This document shows positions 18,138-26,665 of a DNA stretch of 57,950 nt, in pieces (the stretch's first letter is position 1; every line of letters starts with the position of its first letter). The position numbers and the translations under genes were made by a program. Location: positions 1-57,950 of the forward strand of contig NZ_JAKEIP010000028.1 in assembly GCF_021474425.1 (NCBI RefSeq), given 5' to 3'. The notes beneath the pieces were generated by a model that was not told the origin of the DNA, searched no databases, and saw nothing but the letters and a program-made list of their open reading frames with translations. The stretch is from Streptomyces muensis. GTDB lineage: Bacteria > Actinomycetota > Actinomycetes > Streptomycetales > Streptomycetaceae.

Positions 18138-19355
18138 ATGCGTGTACTGCTCGTGGGAGCGGGTGGTGTGGGGACCGCGATCACCCGGATCGCGGCCCGG
18201 CGTCCGTTCTTCGAGGCGATGGTGGTCGCCGACCAGGACCCGGCGCGGGCCGAGGCGGCCGTGGCGGCGCTCGGCGGCGACGCCCGGTTCCGGGCCGAGC
18301 GGGTCGACGCGGGCGACGAGGCGGCGGTGGCCGCGCTGCTGGAGCGGCACGCGTGCGACGTGCTGCTCAACGCCACCGACCCGCGGTTCGTGCTGCCGCT
18401 GTTCCGGGCGGCGCGCGCCGCCGAAGTCACTTATGTCGACATGGCGATGTCGCTGTCGCGGCCGCACCCGGAGCGCCCGTACGAGGAGTGCGGGGTCAAG
18501 CTGGGCGACGCCCAGTTCGAGCAGGCGGCCGACTGGGAGAAGGCGGGCGTGCTGGCGCTCGTCGGCATGGGCGTGGAGCCGGGACTGTCGGACGTGTTCG
18601 CCCGGTACGCGGCCGACGAGCTCTTCGACGAGATCGAGGAGATCGGCGTCCGCGACGGCGCGAACCTCACCGTCGAGGGCTATGACTTCGCGCCGTCCTT
18701 CAGCATCTGGACGACGATCGAGGAGTGCCTCAACCCGCCGGTGGTCTACGAGGAGGGCCGCGGCTGGTTCACCACCGAGCCGTTCAGCGAGCCCGAGGTG
18801 TTCGACTTCCCCGAGGGCATCGGGCCGGTGGAGTGCGTGAACGTGGAGCACGAGGAGGTGCTGCTCGTGCCGCGCTGGGTGGACGCGCGCCGGGTGACCT
18901 TCAAGTACGGCCTGGGCGAGGAGTTCATCGGCACGCTGAGGACGCTGCATCTGCTGGGCCTGGACCGCACCGAGCCGGTGACCGTGCCGAGCGCCGACGG
19001 GCCGGTGCGGGTGTCTCCCCGGGACGTCGTCGCCGCGTGTCTGCCGGACCCGGCGACGCTGGGCGAGCGGATGCACGGCAAGACCTGCGCGGGCACCTGG
19101 GTGCGGGGCGTGAAGGACGGCAGGTCGCGCGAGGTGTACCTCTACCACGTGGTCGACAACCAGTGGTCCATGAAGGAGTACGGCAGCCAGGCCGTGGTGT
19201 GGCAGACGGCCGTCAACCCGGTCGTCGCCCTCGAACTCGTCGCCGGCGGCGCCTGGTCGGGTGCCGGCGTGCTGGGCCCGGAGGCCTTCCCGGCCCGGCC
19301 GTTCCTGGATCTGCTGACGGCGTACGGCTCCCCGTGGGGCATGCGCGAACAGTGA
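18138..19355 (+). CDS. Saccharopine dehydrogenase-family NAD(P)-dependent oxidoreductase
   Basis: 405 aa. N-terminal Rossmann fold (LLVGAGGVGTAI at 4-15; then VVADQDPARAEAA) and a C-terminal alpha/beta domain of the saccharopine dehydrogenase C type (VGMGVEPGLSDVFARYAADEL). In characterised relatives this fold makes or breaks opine-type or carboxyspermidine-type bonds; the substrate here is unknown. A second clue is a conserved-looking WSMKEYGSQAVVWQTAVNP near the end. ATG 18138 follows GAGGGAG at 18124-18130. It is divergent from the TetR gene, which may control it. Confidence 0.82.
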   Translation: MRVLLVGAGGVGTAITRIAARRPFFEAMVVADQDPARAEAAVAALGGDARFRAERVDAGDEAAVAALLERHACDVLLNATDPRFVLPLFRAARAAEVTYVDMAMSLSRPHPERPYEECGVKLGDAQFEQAADWEKAGVLALVGMGVEPGLSDVFARYAADELFDEIEEIGVRDGANLTVEGYDFAPSFSIWTTIEECLNPPVVYEEGRGWFTTEPFSEPEVFDFPEGIGPVECVNVEHEEVLLVPRWVDARRVTFKYGLGEEFIGTLRTLHLLGLDRTEPVTVPSADGPVRVSPRDVVAACLPDPATLGERMHGKTCAGTWVRGVKDGRSREVYLYHVVDNQWSMKEYGSQAVVWQTAVNPVVALELVAGGAWSGAGVLGPEAFPARPFLDLLTAYGSPWGMREQ

Positions 19356-19403
19356 CCGGATTCGCCGGTGTCCGACGGGGTTTCACGCGCGCATCGACAG
19401 GCG

Positions 19404-19417
19404 ACTCGAAAACGAGT
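19404..19417. promoter_or_regulatory. Short palindrome upstream of the Wbl gene
   Basis: ACTCG-AAAA-CGAGT, perfect 5-bp arms, 45 nt before the ATG at 19462. It may be an operator or part of the leader. The arms are too short to be sure. Confidence 0.3.
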
Positions 19418-19461
19418 AATGCATCCACCGAGGGCACATACGACGATCGCAGGTGACTTTG

Positions 19462-19695
19462 ATGGACGACTGGCGAGACCACGCCGCCTGCCGCCATGAG
19501 GACCCCGACCTCTTCTACCCGATCGGCACGTCCGGACCGACCGTGTTGCAGACGGAGCAGGCGAAGGCCGTCTGCCGGCGCTGCTCGGTCCGGGAGCAGT
19601 GTCTGCGCTGGGCGCTGGACATGGACCAGTACATCGGGATCTGGGGCGGCACGAGCGAGACCGAACGAAGGGCGCTGCGACAGCGCGCCGGATGA
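19462..19695 (+). CDS. WhiB-like (Wbl) iron-sulfur protein
   Basis: 77 aa. The four conserved Cys that hold a redox- and NO-sensitive [4Fe-4S] cluster are C10, C38, C41 and C47 (CxxC in AVCRRC). GIWGG at 59-63 is the family turn that contacts the sigma factor, followed by basic TERRALRQRAG. Wbl proteins bind region 4 of the principal sigma factor and tune transcription. This one is short, with almost no N-terminal extension, closest in plan to WblE-like members. ATG 19462 is preferred to GTG 19453 because AGGTGA lies 5 nt before it. Confidence 0.92.
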   Translation: MDDWRDHAACRHEDPDLFYPIGTSGPTVLQTEQAKAVCRRCSVREQCLRWALDMDQYIGIWGGTSETERRALRQRAG

Positions 19696-19818
19696 GGGGC
19701 ATGAGTGGCCGGGGCGGGGCGGTGGCACGCCGGGCGACACGGGACTTGTGCGTGATCATGCGTCGACCTTGACCGACACTGGTGAGGAACTCGTCAGGTC
19801 CACCGGAAAGGCCCGGCC

Positions 19819-20169
19819 ATGAGCGTCCGCATCCGTCGCGTCTACGAAGCACCCGAGCCCGAGGACGGCGTACGTGTCCTCGTCGACCGGCTCTGGCCGC
19901 GCGGTCTGGCGAAGGACGCGGCCCGCGTGGACGAGTGGCCCAAGGGGCTCACCCCGTCCACGGAGCTGCGGCGCTGGTACCACGCGGGCGAGGGGTCGTA
20001 CGAGGAGTTCGCCGAGCGCTACGAGGCCGAGCTGGCCGCTCCCGATGCGGCCGAACTCGTCGATCATGTGCGGGAGTTGGCGGGCGAGGGCGCGGTGACC
20101 CTGCTGACCGCCTCGAAGTCCCCCGAGGAGAGTCACGCGGCGGTGCTGGCCCGCCTCCTCCAGTCCTGA
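19819..20169 (+). CDS. DUF488 (YeaO-like) protein
   Basis: 116 aa. Contains the DUF488 signature VLVDRLWPRGLAKDAARVDEW at about 20-40 and, near the end, VTLLTASKSPEESHAAVL. Cytosolic, no membrane segment. The family is widespread and has no settled function. It ends convergently with the FAD dehydrogenase, and both stop codons fall in one hairpin. Confidence 0.85.
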   Translation: MSVRIRRVYEAPEPEDGVRVLVDRLWPRGLAKDAARVDEWPKGLTPSTELRRWYHAGEGSYEEFAERYEAELAAPDAAELVDHVRELAGEGAVTLLTASKSPEESHAAVLARLLQS

Positions 20170-20195
20170 GGCGACGGGCCGCGCACTTGCCTCAG
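20166..20195. terminator. Bidirectional hairpin shared by convergent stops
   Basis: CTGAGGC (20166-20172) pairs with GCCTCAG (20189-20195), 16-nt loop. The TGA stop of the DUF488 gene and that of the minus-strand dehydrogenase both lie within the stem. No U-tract. Confidence 0.5.
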
Positions 20196-21865
20196 CCGGT
20201 CTGCCGTGCCGCGGCCCGGCCCGCCGTGCGGCCCGAGAAGAGGCAGCCGCCGAGGAAGGTGCCCTCCAGGGCGTTGTAGCCGTGGACGCCGCCGCCGCCG
20301 AAGCCGGCGACCTCGCCGGCCGCGTACAGGCCGTCGATCGGCGTGCCGTCGGCGCCGAGCGCGCGGGAGTCGAGGTCGGTCTGGATGCCGCCGAGGGTCT
20401 TGCGGGTCAGGATGTGCAGCTTGACGCCGATGAGGGGGCCGGCCGCGGGGTCGAGGATGCGGTGCGGGGTGGCGACGCGGCCGAGGCGGTCGCCGATGTA
20501 GCGGCGGGCGTTGCGGATGCCCTGGACCTGGGAGTCCTTGCTGTAGGGGTTGGCGATCTGGAGGTCGCGGGCCTCGATCTGCCGTCGGACGGTCTCGGCG
20601 TCGAGGAGCGGCTTGTCCGTCAACTGGTTCATCTTCTCGACCAGTTGCTCCAGGTTCGGAGCGGTCACGAAGTCGGCGCCGTTGCGCAGGAAGGCCGCCA
20701 CCGGTCCCGGGGCGCCCTTGCCGAGCACCCGCTCCTTGAGGAACCCGGTCCGGTCCTTGGCGGTGATGTCGGGGTTCTGCTCGGAGCCCGACAGCGCGAA
20801 CTCCTTCTCGATGATCTTCTGGCTGAGGATGAACCAGGAGTGGTCGTACCCGGCGATGTCCGCGTCGGTGCGCAGATGCTTGAGGGTGCCGAGGGTGTCG
20901 TAGCCGGGCAGGCACGGGTCGGGCAGTCGGCGGCCCAGGGCGTCGAACCACATCGAGGACGGGCCGGGCAGGATGCGGATGCCGTGGCCGGGCCAGATCG
21001 GGTCCCAGTTCTGCAGGCCCTCGGTGTAGTGCCACATCCGGTCGCGGTTGACCAGGCGCACGCCTGCCTCCGCGCTGATGTCGAGCATGCGGCCGTCGAC
21101 GTAGGCGGGGACGCCGGTGACCATCTCGGTGGGCGGCGTGCCGAGCCGTTCGGGCCAGTAGCGGCGGACGATGTCGTGGTTGGCGCCGATGCCGCCGGTG
21201 GTGACGACGACGGCCTGGGCGGTCAGCTCGAACTCGCCGACGCGGTCGCGGTTGGAGGCGACGCCCCGGGCCGAGTGGTCGTCGGCGAGGACCGTGCCGC
21301 GCACACCGCGCGCCGCGCCCTCCTCGATGACCAGCTCGTCGACCTGGTGCCGGTGATAGAAGGTGAGCAGCCCGTCGCGCGCGGCCTCCTTGGCGTACCG
21401 CACGAACGGCTCCACCACGCCCGTGCCGGTGCCCCAGGCGATGTGGAAGCGGGGCACGGAGTTGCCGTGGCCGTGGGCGCGCAGGTCGCCGCGCTCCGCC
21501 CAGCCGACCGTGGGCAGGAACTTGATGCCGTGCCCGTCCAGCCAGGCCCGCTTCTCGCCGGCCGCGAACTCGACGTAGGCGCGCGCCCAGCGCACCGCCC
21601 AGGAGTCCTCGTCGTCCGTCCGGTCGAACTGGGCGCTGCCCTGCCAGTCGTTCCAGGCCAGGTCGAAGGAGTCCTTGATGCCGAGGCGCCGCTGCTCCGG
21701 GGAGTCGACGAGGAAGAGCCCGCCGAAGGACCAGAACGCCTGCCCGCCGAGGTTGGCGGCGTTCTCCTGGTCGACCAGCGCGACCCTGCGGCCCCGGCTG
21801 GTCAGTTCGCTCGCGGCGACCAGGCCCGCGAGTCCCGCTCCGACGACGATGACGTCGGCATCCAT
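20192..21865 (-). CDS. FAD-binding dehydrogenase (3-ketosteroid-dehydrogenase/fumarate-reductase fold)
   Basis: 557 aa. FAD motif GAGLAGLVAASE at 8-19, and C-terminal GLYAAGEVAGFGGGGVHGYNALEG, which closes the FAD site. The succinate-dehydrogenase/KstD fold is clear, but the sequence is that of the broad FAD-binding dehydrogenase group, so a steroid substrate is not established. AGGAAGGGA precedes ATG 21865. It lies 16 nt downstream of a TetR gene in the same direction and is probably co-transcribed and repressed by it. Confidence 0.85.
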   Translation of the reverse strand: MDADVIVVGAGLAGLVAASELTSRGRRVALVDQENAANLGGQAFWSFGGLFLVDSPEQRRLGIKDSFDLAWNDWQGSAQFDRTDDEDSWAVRWARAYVEFAAGEKRAWLDGHGIKFLPTVGWAERGDLRAHGHGNSVPRFHIAWGTGTGVVEPFVRYAKEAARDGLLTFYHRHQVDELVIEEGAARGVRGTVLADDHSARGVASNRDRVGEFELTAQAVVVTTGGIGANHDIVRRYWPERLGTPPTEMVTGVPAYVDGRMLDISAEAGVRLVNRDRMWHYTEGLQNWDPIWPGHGIRILPGPSSMWFDALGRRLPDPCLPGYDTLGTLKHLRTDADIAGYDHSWFILSQKIIEKEFALSGSEQNPDITAKDRTGFLKERVLGKGAPGPVAAFLRNGADFVTAPNLEQLVEKMNQLTDKPLLDAETVRRQIEARDLQIANPYSKDSQVQGIRNARRYIGDRLGRVATPHRILDPAAGPLIGVKLHILTRKTLGGIQTDLDSRALGADGTPIDGLYAAGEVAGFGGGGVHGYNALEGTFLGGCLFSGRTAGRAAARQTG

Positions 21866-21881
21866 GGCGACCGTCCCTTCC

Positions 21882-22526
21882 TCATGTCCTCATGTGCGCT
21901 GATGCGGTGGTGCCGCTGCCGTCGGTGAGCAGCGCGGTGAGCAGTTGCCCCAGCCAGCCGCGAGCGTGTTCGACGTCCCTGTCCAGCAGCAGTTGTGTGG
22001 TGACGCCGTCGTACGCGGCGACCACGGCGTGGGCGGCGCCGTCGATGTCGCCGAGCACGGCGGGCAGTGCGGTGTGTCCGCGCGCCCTGGCCAGCCGGTC
22101 GGCGATGGCGCCGCGCAGCCGGGCACGGTGTTCCAGCAGGGCCTGCGCGACGGCCGGGTCGCGTGCGGCGTGCACCAGGAAGTCCGTCTTCACCAGCAGC
22201 CAGTCCCGGTCCAGCAGCAGCACCTCGGTGACCCGCTCCACGGCTGCGGGCACGTCCAGGTCCGGCCCGTCGAGGGCGAGCGCCCCGGACACCTGCTCGG
22301 CGATCAGGTCGGCGCGCTGCCGGTAGAGGGCGAAGAACAGCTCGTCCAGGCTGTCGAAGTTGGAGTAGAAGGCGCCCCTGCTGTAGCCGGCGGCCTCGCA
22401 GACCTCCTCGATGGAGACCCGGCCGAACCCCTTGGCCGCGAACACCTCGAACGCGGCGTCGAGGAGGTTGGCCCGCGTGCGGACCCGGCGCTTGGTGACG
22501 CGCTTGGCCGTTCCCTCCACCGTCAT
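21882..22526 (-). CDS. TetR-family repressor of the dehydrogenase gene
   Basis: 214 aa from ATG 22526, with GGAGG upstream. The helix-turn-helix is at about 37-57 (VSIEEVCEAAGYSRGAFYSNF). The C-terminal domain is helical with Asp/Ala-rich runs and no ligand clue. The same reading frame continues far upstream without stops, but that is a GC-rich shadow of the genes opposite. Promoter region holds four half-sites (22540-22578). Inferred target: its own operon with the FAD dehydrogenase, and possibly the divergent AlkB gene. Confidence 0.88.
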   Translation of the reverse strand: MTVEGTAKRVTKRRVRTRANLLDAAFEVFAAKGFGRVSIEEVCEAAGYSRGAFYSNFDSLDELFFALYRQRADLIAEQVSGALALDGPDLDVPAAVERVTEVLLLDRDWLLVKTDFLVHAARDPAVAQALLEHRARLRGAIADRLARARGHTALPAVLGDIDGAAHAVVAAYDGVTTQLLLDRDVEHARGWLGQLLTALLTDGSGTTASAHMRT

Positions 22527-22539
22527 GCCAGGACCTCCG

Positions 22540-22578
22540 TTCGATACGCGAATGTATCCGATACAGCGATGTATCGAA
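22540..22578. promoter_or_regulatory. Four-half-site TetR operator
   Basis: Half-sites GATAC 22543-22547, GTATC 22554-22558, GATAC 22560-22564, GTATC 22571-22575, in perfect alternating orientation, with outer arms TTCGATAC and GTATCGAA. Spacing within each pair is 6 nt in both cases. It begins 14 nt upstream of the TetR start. The layout suits two dimers of the TetR protein encoded beside it. Confidence 0.8.
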
Positions 22579-22646
22579 AGAGCTCGCCACCGATGACTCA
22601 CCCCACCGAAGGGAACACATTTTCGAATAAGGAGTACGCTGGATCC

Positions 22647-23276
22647 ATGAGCACGCACCTCCAGGCCTCCCTCTTCGACCAGACCGACCAGCTGCGGCTC
22701 GGCCCCCTCGACGGGATCCGCCGGACCGGACTCGGCCTCGGCGCCTGGATCGATGTGCTGCCCGGATGGCTGGCGGGCTCCGACGCCCTGTTCGAACAGC
22801 TCGCGGCCGAAGTGCCCTGGCGTGCGAAGCGACGCAAGATGTACGACCAGGTCGTCGACGTGCCCCGACTGCTCGCGTTCTACGGTCAGGACGACGTACT
22901 GCCGCACCCGGTGCTGTCCGAGGCCCGCGAGGCGCTCAGCGCGCACTACGCCGAGGAGCTCGGCGAGCCGTTCACCACGGCCGGGCTCTGCTACTACCGC
23001 GACGGCCGGGACAGTGTCGCCTGGCACGGGGACCGGATCGGGCGGGGCGCCCGCGAGGACACGATGGTCGCCATCCTCTCCGTGGGCGCCCCACGGGATC
23101 TGCTGCTGCGCCCGGCGCGCGGCGGCGGCGAGTCGGTGCGCCGGCCACTGGGCCACGGCGACCTCGTCGTGATGGGCGGCTCCTGCCAGCGGACCTGGGA
23201 GCACTCGATCCCGAAGACCACCCGCGCCACGGGACCACGCATCAGCGTGCAGTTCCGCCCGCACGGCGTGCACTGA
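22647..23276 (+). CDS. AlkB-like alpha-ketoglutarate/Fe(II) dioxygenase
   Basis: 209 aa. Oxidative demethylase fold for repair of alkylated nucleic acid. Iron ligands H127 and D129 (WHGDRIG) and H186 (WEHSIPK), and 2-oxoglutarate-binding R198 and R204 (RISVQFR). The N-terminal part (PWRAKRRKMYDQVVDVPRL) is the usual nucleotide-recognition lid region. ATG 22647 has both AAGGAG at 22629-22634 and a TACGCT box 6 nt upstream, so leader length is ambiguous. Divergent from tetR; whether the operator affects it is unknown. Confidence 0.9.
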   Translation: MSTHLQASLFDQTDQLRLGPLDGIRRTGLGLGAWIDVLPGWLAGSDALFEQLAAEVPWRAKRRKMYDQVVDVPRLLAFYGQDDVLPHPVLSEAREALSAHYAEELGEPFTTAGLCYYRDGRDSVAWHGDRIGRGAREDTMVAILSVGAPRDLLLRPARGGGESVRRPLGHGDLVVMGGSCQRTWEHSIPKTTRATGPRISVQFRPHGVH

Positions 23277-23314
23277 GGCGGAGAGGCGGCCGCTTCTGGG
23301 GCGCGCGGGAGGGT

Positions 23315-23339
23315 GCCTCCGGTGGACGGTGCCGGAGGC
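23315..23339 (+). terminator. Hairpin after the AlkB gene
   Basis: GCCTCCGG (23315-23322) and CCGGAGGC (23332-23339), perfect 8-bp stem, 9-nt loop, 39 nt after the AlkB stop. No U-tract. It argues against the next gene starting as early as 23313. Confidence 0.6.
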
Positions 23340-23387
23340 GTCCCTTCCTCTGGGCGAAGCCCCGCCGTACCCCCCACACTGAGCCGG

Positions 23388-24578
23388 GTGAGCGCTCGGA
23401 CACAGGCACCGGCCACCGCGCCCCGGCGCAGCGAGCTGGACGTGCTGCGGATCGTGGTCGTCCTCGGTCTGGTCTTCTTCCACGCGGCCCTGGTCTTCGC
23501 CACGGAGGGCGACTACTACGTGCGGAACTCGCGGACCACCGAGGCGATCACGGTCCTCGCCGGGTTCGCGGTGGTCTGGGCGATGCCGGCACTGTTCCTC
23601 GTCGCCGGGCTCGGTGCCCGGTACTCCGTGAACCGCCGGGGCGCCGGCCGGTTCGCCCGGGAACGCCTGCTGCGCCTGGGAGTTCCCCTGGTCTTCACCG
23701 TCGTCGCGCTGAACCCGTTGCCCCAGTGGCTGCGGCTGCGCGCCGCCGACCCGGACCACCACGAGTCGTACTGGCGCTTCCTGCCCCGCTACTTCACCGT
23801 CCACCTCGATCTCGCCGACTTCCCGTTTTTCGTCGACGGGAAGCACTTCGAGTCCGGCCATCTGTGGTTCGTGCTCCTGCTGCTGGCGTTCTGTCTGCTG
23901 CTGGCTCCGGTCGCGGCACGCCTCGCGGCCGGCGGGGACCGTGCCGCGGCGGCCGTCGCCCGGCACCCCGCCCTGCTTCTGCTGCCCGTGCTGCCGCTCG
24001 CTCTGATCAATGTGCCGCTGGGCATGGAGGAGGACTACGCGGCCTGGCACCACTGGGCCTACCTGGTGTTCTTCCTCTACGGTTTCGCCCTCGCCGGGGA
24101 CGACCGGGTCCGGTCCGTCATGCGCCGGTACGCCCGGCCGCTCGGCGTGGCGGGCGTGGTCCTGTTCGCGGCGTGCGCTCCCGGGTTCATGACGGCGGAC
24201 GACCCGTTCACCGACAGCACACTGCTCGCGCTGGTCACCCGCGCCCTGTTCAGCGCGGCGGGCTGGTGCCTGGTGGTGGCCATCCTCGGCACCCTGGACC
24301 GCCCGCGCGAGCAGCGGCACACGGAGGCCCGCCCGAGGCCGGTGATGGCGTATCTGTCGGTCGCCGCCCTGCCGCTCTACGTGCTGCACCAGCCGGTCGT
24401 GGTCGCCCTCGCGTACGGCGTGGTGGGCTGGTCGGCGCCGATCGTGGTCGAGTACGCGGTGATCGTGGCCGGTTCGCTGGCGGGGATCCTGGTGCTGTAC
24501 GAGTGCGTGGTGCGCAGGACGCGGCTGACGCGGCTGATGTTCGGGATGCGTCCCGACCCGCCGGTCACGCCCTCTTGA
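23388..24578 (+). CDS. Acyltransferase 3-family integral membrane protein
   Basis: 396 aa from GTG 23388. About ten membrane segments. The first (LDVLRIVVVLGLVFFHAALVF) carries the R-x-n-H pattern of acyltransferase 3 proteins, which O-acylate cell-surface glycans or lipids (OafA, OpgC types). FFVDGKHFESGHLWFVLLLL resembles the OpgC-like subgroup. An in-frame ATG at 23313 overlaps a terminator hairpin and encodes a low-quality N-terminus, so I prefer 23388, though the ribosome site there is weak. Substrate unknown. Confidence 0.78.
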   Translation: MSARTQAPATAPRRSELDVLRIVVVLGLVFFHAALVFATEGDYYVRNSRTTEAITVLAGFAVVWAMPALFLVAGLGARYSVNRRGAGRFARERLLRLGVPLVFTVVALNPLPQWLRLRAADPDHHESYWRFLPRYFTVHLDLADFPFFVDGKHFESGHLWFVLLLLAFCLLLAPVAARLAAGGDRAAAAVARHPALLLLPVLPLALINVPLGMEEDYAAWHHWAYLVFFLYGFALAGDDRVRSVMRRYARPLGVAGVVLFAACAPGFMTADDPFTDSTLLALVTRALFSAAGWCLVVAILGTLDRPREQRHTEARPRPVMAYLSVAALPLYVLHQPVVVALAYGVVGWSAPIVVEYAVIVAGSLAGILVLYECVVRRTRLTRLMFGMRPDPPVTPS

Positions 24579-24630
24579 TGATCTGCTTTGCTGTGTCCGT
24601 CGGGCACGGACCTCACCACGCGGGACGATC

Positions 24631-25377
24631 ATGCGGGCAGATGTGCAGCAAGTCGCGGACGGCACCTATCTGGTGCACGGCAGCAACACCAACTGGGTGA
24701 TCCTGACCGAGGGGGACGAGGTCACACTGATCGACACCGGCTACCCCGGGGACCGCCCGAAGCTCCTCGCCTCGCTCGCCGAAGTGGGCAGTTCACCGGA
24801 GGCGGTGACGGCCGTACTGATCACGCACGCGCACACGGACCACCTGGGCAACGCCGAGTACCTGCGTGCCACGCACGGCACGCCGATATACCTGCACGAG
24901 GCCGAAGTGCCGCACGCGCGCCGGGAGTTCCTGCACCAGGTGGACGTCGGGACGGTCCTGAAGAACGGCTGGCGGCCCGGCGTGCTGCCCTGGGCGGTCC
25001 ACGCGATCCGCTCCGGCGGCACCGCGCACGTCCCGGTCACCGCCCCCGAGCCGTTCCCCTCGGCGGGCCCGCTGGACCTCCCCGGCCGCCCCGTCCCCGT
25101 CCACACGCCCGGCCACACCGACGGACACAGCGCCTACCATCTGCCCGACACCGGCGTGCTGATCGCGGGCGACGCCCTGGTGAGCGGGCACCCCACCTCA
25201 CGGATCAGGGGACCGCAGCTGCTGCCCGACATGTTCCACCGCGAGCGGGCCCAGGCCGTGGCCTCGCTGGACGTGCTCGAAGGCCTCAAGGGGGACGTCC
25301 TGCTGCCCGGCCACGGACCCCTGCACCGGGGCTCCGTGCAGGAAGCTGCTCTTCAGGCCAGGGAGCGGGCACTTTAG
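24631..25377 (+). CDS. Metallo-beta-lactamase-fold hydrolase
   Basis: 248 aa. Metal motif THAHTDH with H66, H68, D70, H71; further ligands in TPGHTDGH, the Asp of IAGDAL and the His of LLPGHGP. N-terminal LVHGSNTNWVILTEGDEVTLIDTGYPGD is the usual first part of the fold. Glyoxalase-II-like hydrolase of unknown thioester or lactone substrate. It stands 52 nt after the acyltransferase gene and 41 nt before the next, in the same direction. Confidence 0.88.
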   Translation: MRADVQQVADGTYLVHGSNTNWVILTEGDEVTLIDTGYPGDRPKLLASLAEVGSSPEAVTAVLITHAHTDHLGNAEYLRATHGTPIYLHEAEVPHARREFLHQVDVGTVLKNGWRPGVLPWAVHAIRSGGTAHVPVTAPEPFPSAGPLDLPGRPVPVHTPGHTDGHSAYHLPDTGVLIAGDALVSGHPTSRIRGPQLLPDMFHRERAQAVASLDVLEGLKGDVLLPGHGPLHRGSVQEAALQARERAL

Positions 25378-25418
25378 GGTGAGCTGACGATCACCGGCGA
25401 GGCGAGGACGAACGGCCC

Positions 25419-26651
25419 ATGGCACTGCAGATCAGCGCGACGAACCCGGAGCACCCCGCGCTCCTGCTGGAGCTGCCCTGGCATCTGCCGCTGGAGCAGT
25501 GGCCGGACGACGTCCTGGTGCCGCTGCCGCGCGGCATATCCCGGCACGTGGTGCGCTACGCCCGGGCCGGCAACGAGGTCATCGCGGTCAAGGAGCTCGC
25601 GCAGCGCCCGGCGCTGCGCGAGTACGAGCTGCTGCGCGACCTGGACCGCATCGGCATCCCCGCGGTGGACCCGCTGGCCGTGGTCACCGGACGCCTCGAC
25701 GGCGACGGCGGCCCGCTGGAGTCGGTCCTGGTGACCCGGCACTTGGGCGGCTCGATGCCGTACCGCTCGATGTTCGAGACGACGATGCGTCCGGCGACCA
25801 TGCACCGGCTGATGGACGCGCTGGCCGTGCTGCTGGTCCGCCTCCACCTCGCCGGGTTCGCCTGGGGCGACTGCTCCCTGTCGAACACGCTCTTCCGACG
25901 GGACGCCGGTGCCTACGCCGCATATCTCGTGGACGCCGAGACGGGCGATCTGCACGCCCGGCTCAGCGACGGGCAGCGCGACTACGACCTGGACCTCGCC
26001 CGGGTCAACATCAGCGGCGAACTGCTGGACCTGGAGGCGTCCGGGGCGCTGCACCCCTCGGTGGACCCGATCGAGTTCGGCACCGAGATCTGCGCCCGCT
26101 ACCGGAGCCTTTGGCAGGAGCTGACCCGCACCTCGGTGTATCCGGCGGGCAAGTACCACTACATCGAGCGCCGGATCCGCCGTCTGAACGACCTCGGTTT
26201 CGACGTGGCCGAGATGCAGATCGAGCACGCCACGAACGGCGACACCGTCACCTTCGTGCCCAAGGTGGTGGACGCCGGCCACCACCAGCGTCAACTGCTG
26301 CGCCTGACGGGCCTGGACACCGAGGAGAACCAGGCCCGACGGCTGCTGAACGACCTGGAGAGCTGGATGGCCACCCAGGACGACTACGCCCCGGGCGACC
26401 CCCTCGGCGCCCGCCCCGAGGTCCTCGCCCACCGCTGGGTGCGGGACGTCTTCCGGCCCACGGTGCGGGCCGTGCCGTTGGAACTGCGCGGTTCCATGGA
26501 CGCGGCCGAGATCTACCACGAGCTGCTCGAACACCGCTGGTACCTGTCCGAGCGGGCGCAGCACGACATCGGCCTGGACACGGTGGTCGAGGACTACATC
26601 GAGAACATCCTGCCCAAGGCCCGGGAGACGCTGCAGCCGACGGACGACTGA
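25419..26651 (+). CDS. LPS-kinase-like/DUF4032 protein
   Basis: 410 aa. N-terminal half is an atypical kinase lobe: VIAVKELAQRPALREYELL (Lys), AWGDCSLSNTLFRR (catalytic Asp and Asn in GDCSLSN), and LVDAETGDL (metal-binding Asp). C-terminal half (from about 235) is the DUF4032 domain, rich in charged helices (YHYIERRIRRLNDLGFDVAEMQIEH). Family members are conserved in actinobacteria; the substrate is not known. The residues needed for phosphotransfer look intact, so it is likely active. Confidence 0.78.
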   Translation: MALQISATNPEHPALLLELPWHLPLEQWPDDVLVPLPRGISRHVVRYARAGNEVIAVKELAQRPALREYELLRDLDRIGIPAVDPLAVVTGRLDGDGGPLESVLVTRHLGGSMPYRSMFETTMRPATMHRLMDALAVLLVRLHLAGFAWGDCSLSNTLFRRDAGAYAAYLVDAETGDLHARLSDGQRDYDLDLARVNISGELLDLEASGALHPSVDPIEFGTEICARYRSLWQELTRTSVYPAGKYHYIERRIRRLNDLGFDVAEMQIEHATNGDTVTFVPKVVDAGHHQRQLLRLTGLDTEENQARRLLNDLESWMATQDDYAPGDPLGARPEVLAHRWVRDVFRPTVRAVPLELRGSMDAAEIYHELLEHRWYLSERAQHDIGLDTVVEDYIENILPKARETLQPTDD

Positions 26652-26665
26652 CACCGTCCGCCGCA

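Noticed and set aside
22527..24665. N-terminal extension of the TetR frame
   Set aside because: Overlaps the AlkB and acyltransferase genes, passes through the operator, and encodes no domain; ATG 22526 has a ribosome site.
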